33,719 nt of DNA from Azolla pinnata (taxonomy: Eukaryota; Streptophyta; Polypodiopsida; Salviniales; Salviniaceae). The stretch lies in assembly GCA_037176905.1 (NCBI GenBank), contig JBBBWG010002192.1, forward strand, positions 1 to 33,719, read 5' to 3'. Shown piece by piece: positions 33,331-33,719 of this stretch. Below the pieces are notes generated by a model. It was not told the origin of the DNA and did no database searches. It saw only the letters and a list, made by a program, of their open reading frames with translations. The first letter of the stretch is position 1. Every line of letters starts with the position of its first letter. Made by a program: the position numbers and the translations under genes.

Positions 33331-33719
33331 ATGCGCGTCGCGTGTAGCCGCCGCCGCGATTCCTCGTCGTCCATGCCCTCCTCGACCTTGTTCCTATCGT
33401 GGCTCGTCGTCGTCGTCGTCGTCGTCCACGTCGCGCATCATCATCATCATCATCTGGGCGGCAGCGCGGCGGCGGCGGCGGCTCCGCCGCCATCGGCCGA
33501 CGGCGGCGGCGACGTGGGGCTGGACACGGGGGACGACTACGAGGGCGGCGGGGGTATGCGGCTCGAGGTCGTGAGCACCGCGGTGGCGGACGGGAAGCCG
33601 TTCAACGAGTCGCTCTACTTCGCGCGGCTCGCGGAGGAGACGGTGACGCGGGCGCGGCAGGGCGCGCACCTGGGCTACCTGGTGCAGGCCGCGGTGGGCA
33701 CGGCGCCCGTGTTGGGCGA
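33331..33719 (+). CDS. Probable aspartic protease (nepenthesin-like), N-terminal start, partial
   Basis: An ATG at 33331 opens a GC-rich frame of 129 codons that runs off the window. Residues 19-35 (TLFLSWL then seven Val) form a hydrophobic segment consistent with a signal peptide or anchor. Then come six His, an Ala/Pro/Gly linker and a propeptide-like stretch (GMRLEVV, FARLAEETVTRARQG). GYLVQAAVGTAPV matches the Y-L/F-V-x3-I/V-G-T-P-P strand that precedes the first catalytic DTG in plant A1 proteases; the usual P of GTPP is Ala here. The DTG itself would lie beyond the window. This is the same family as the gene at 1-360, so they may be paralogues. The assignment rests on a short motif. 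An ATG at 33373 is an alternative start. The seven GTC, six CAT and run of GCG codons are triplet repeats within coding DNA. Confidence 0.6.
   Translation, partial: MRVACSRRRDSSSSMPSSTLFLSWLVVVVVVVHVAHHHHHHLGGSAAAAAAPPPSADGGGDVGLDTGDDYEGGGGMRLEVVSTAVADGKPFNESLYFARLAEETVTRARQGAHLGYLVQAAVGTAPVLG

Noticed and set aside
33394-33669. 91-codon minus-strand Arg-rich frame
   Set aside because: Antisense shadow of the GC-rich protease N-terminus.

Overview
This is nuclear DNA of a land plant, almost certainly a flowering plant. Three genes split by many GT-AG introns encode plant-type housekeeping proteins: an ALIX/BRO1 protein, a TBC Rab-GAP and the splicing factor PRP40. A fourth is a plant bHLH transcription factor. 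Introns and spacers are AT-rich, while the protease genes at both ends and the first bHLH exon are very GC-rich at third codon positions. That split is typical of monocots, so a monocot is my guess (inference only). I see no transposase, reverse transcriptase, tRNA, rRNA, CRISPR array, organellar or bacterial signature.

Layout: (1) 1-360, plus strand, the C-terminal end of a pepsin/nepenthesin-like aspartic protease whose start lies outside the window. (2) 361-8208, a 7.8 kb spacer with no convincing gene but many short tandem arrays: a 30-bp repeat at 471-540, a degenerate duplication at 2740-3330, a 107-136 bp array at 4941-5490, GAT/ATC microsatellites with a 30-bp palindrome near 5835, two related arrays at 6369-6700 and a ~100-bp array at 7757-7954. 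(3) 8209-10892, plus strand, a four-exon bHLH gene with a C-terminal ACT-like domain; a GCATTGCATG-type minisatellite fills most of intron 1. (4) 11783-15504, minus strand, a seven-exon ALIX/BRO1-domain gene, convergent with the bHLH gene. (5) 17240-21277, minus strand, a ten-exon TBC-domain Rab-GAP. (6) 22744-31725, minus strand, a 28-exon PRP40-like gene with two WW and six FF domains. (7) 33331-33719, plus strand, the N-terminal start of a second probable aspartic protease, cut by the window edge.

The exon models were assembled by hand. All junctions agree in reading phase and give uninterrupted proteins of 572 (bHLH), 796 (ALIX), 456 (TBC) and 1051 (PRP40) residues. The genes do not form a pathway: ALIX and the Rab-GAP both act in endomembrane traffic, PRP40 acts in the nucleus in 5' splice-site recognition, and the bHLH is a regulator. 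I find no evidence of a novel multi-gene system. The points most worth a second look are the GC-AG introns in PRP40, a frame-preserving 21-bp repeat in the last Rab-GAP intron, the minisatellite-filled bHLH intron and the two protease ends flanking the window.
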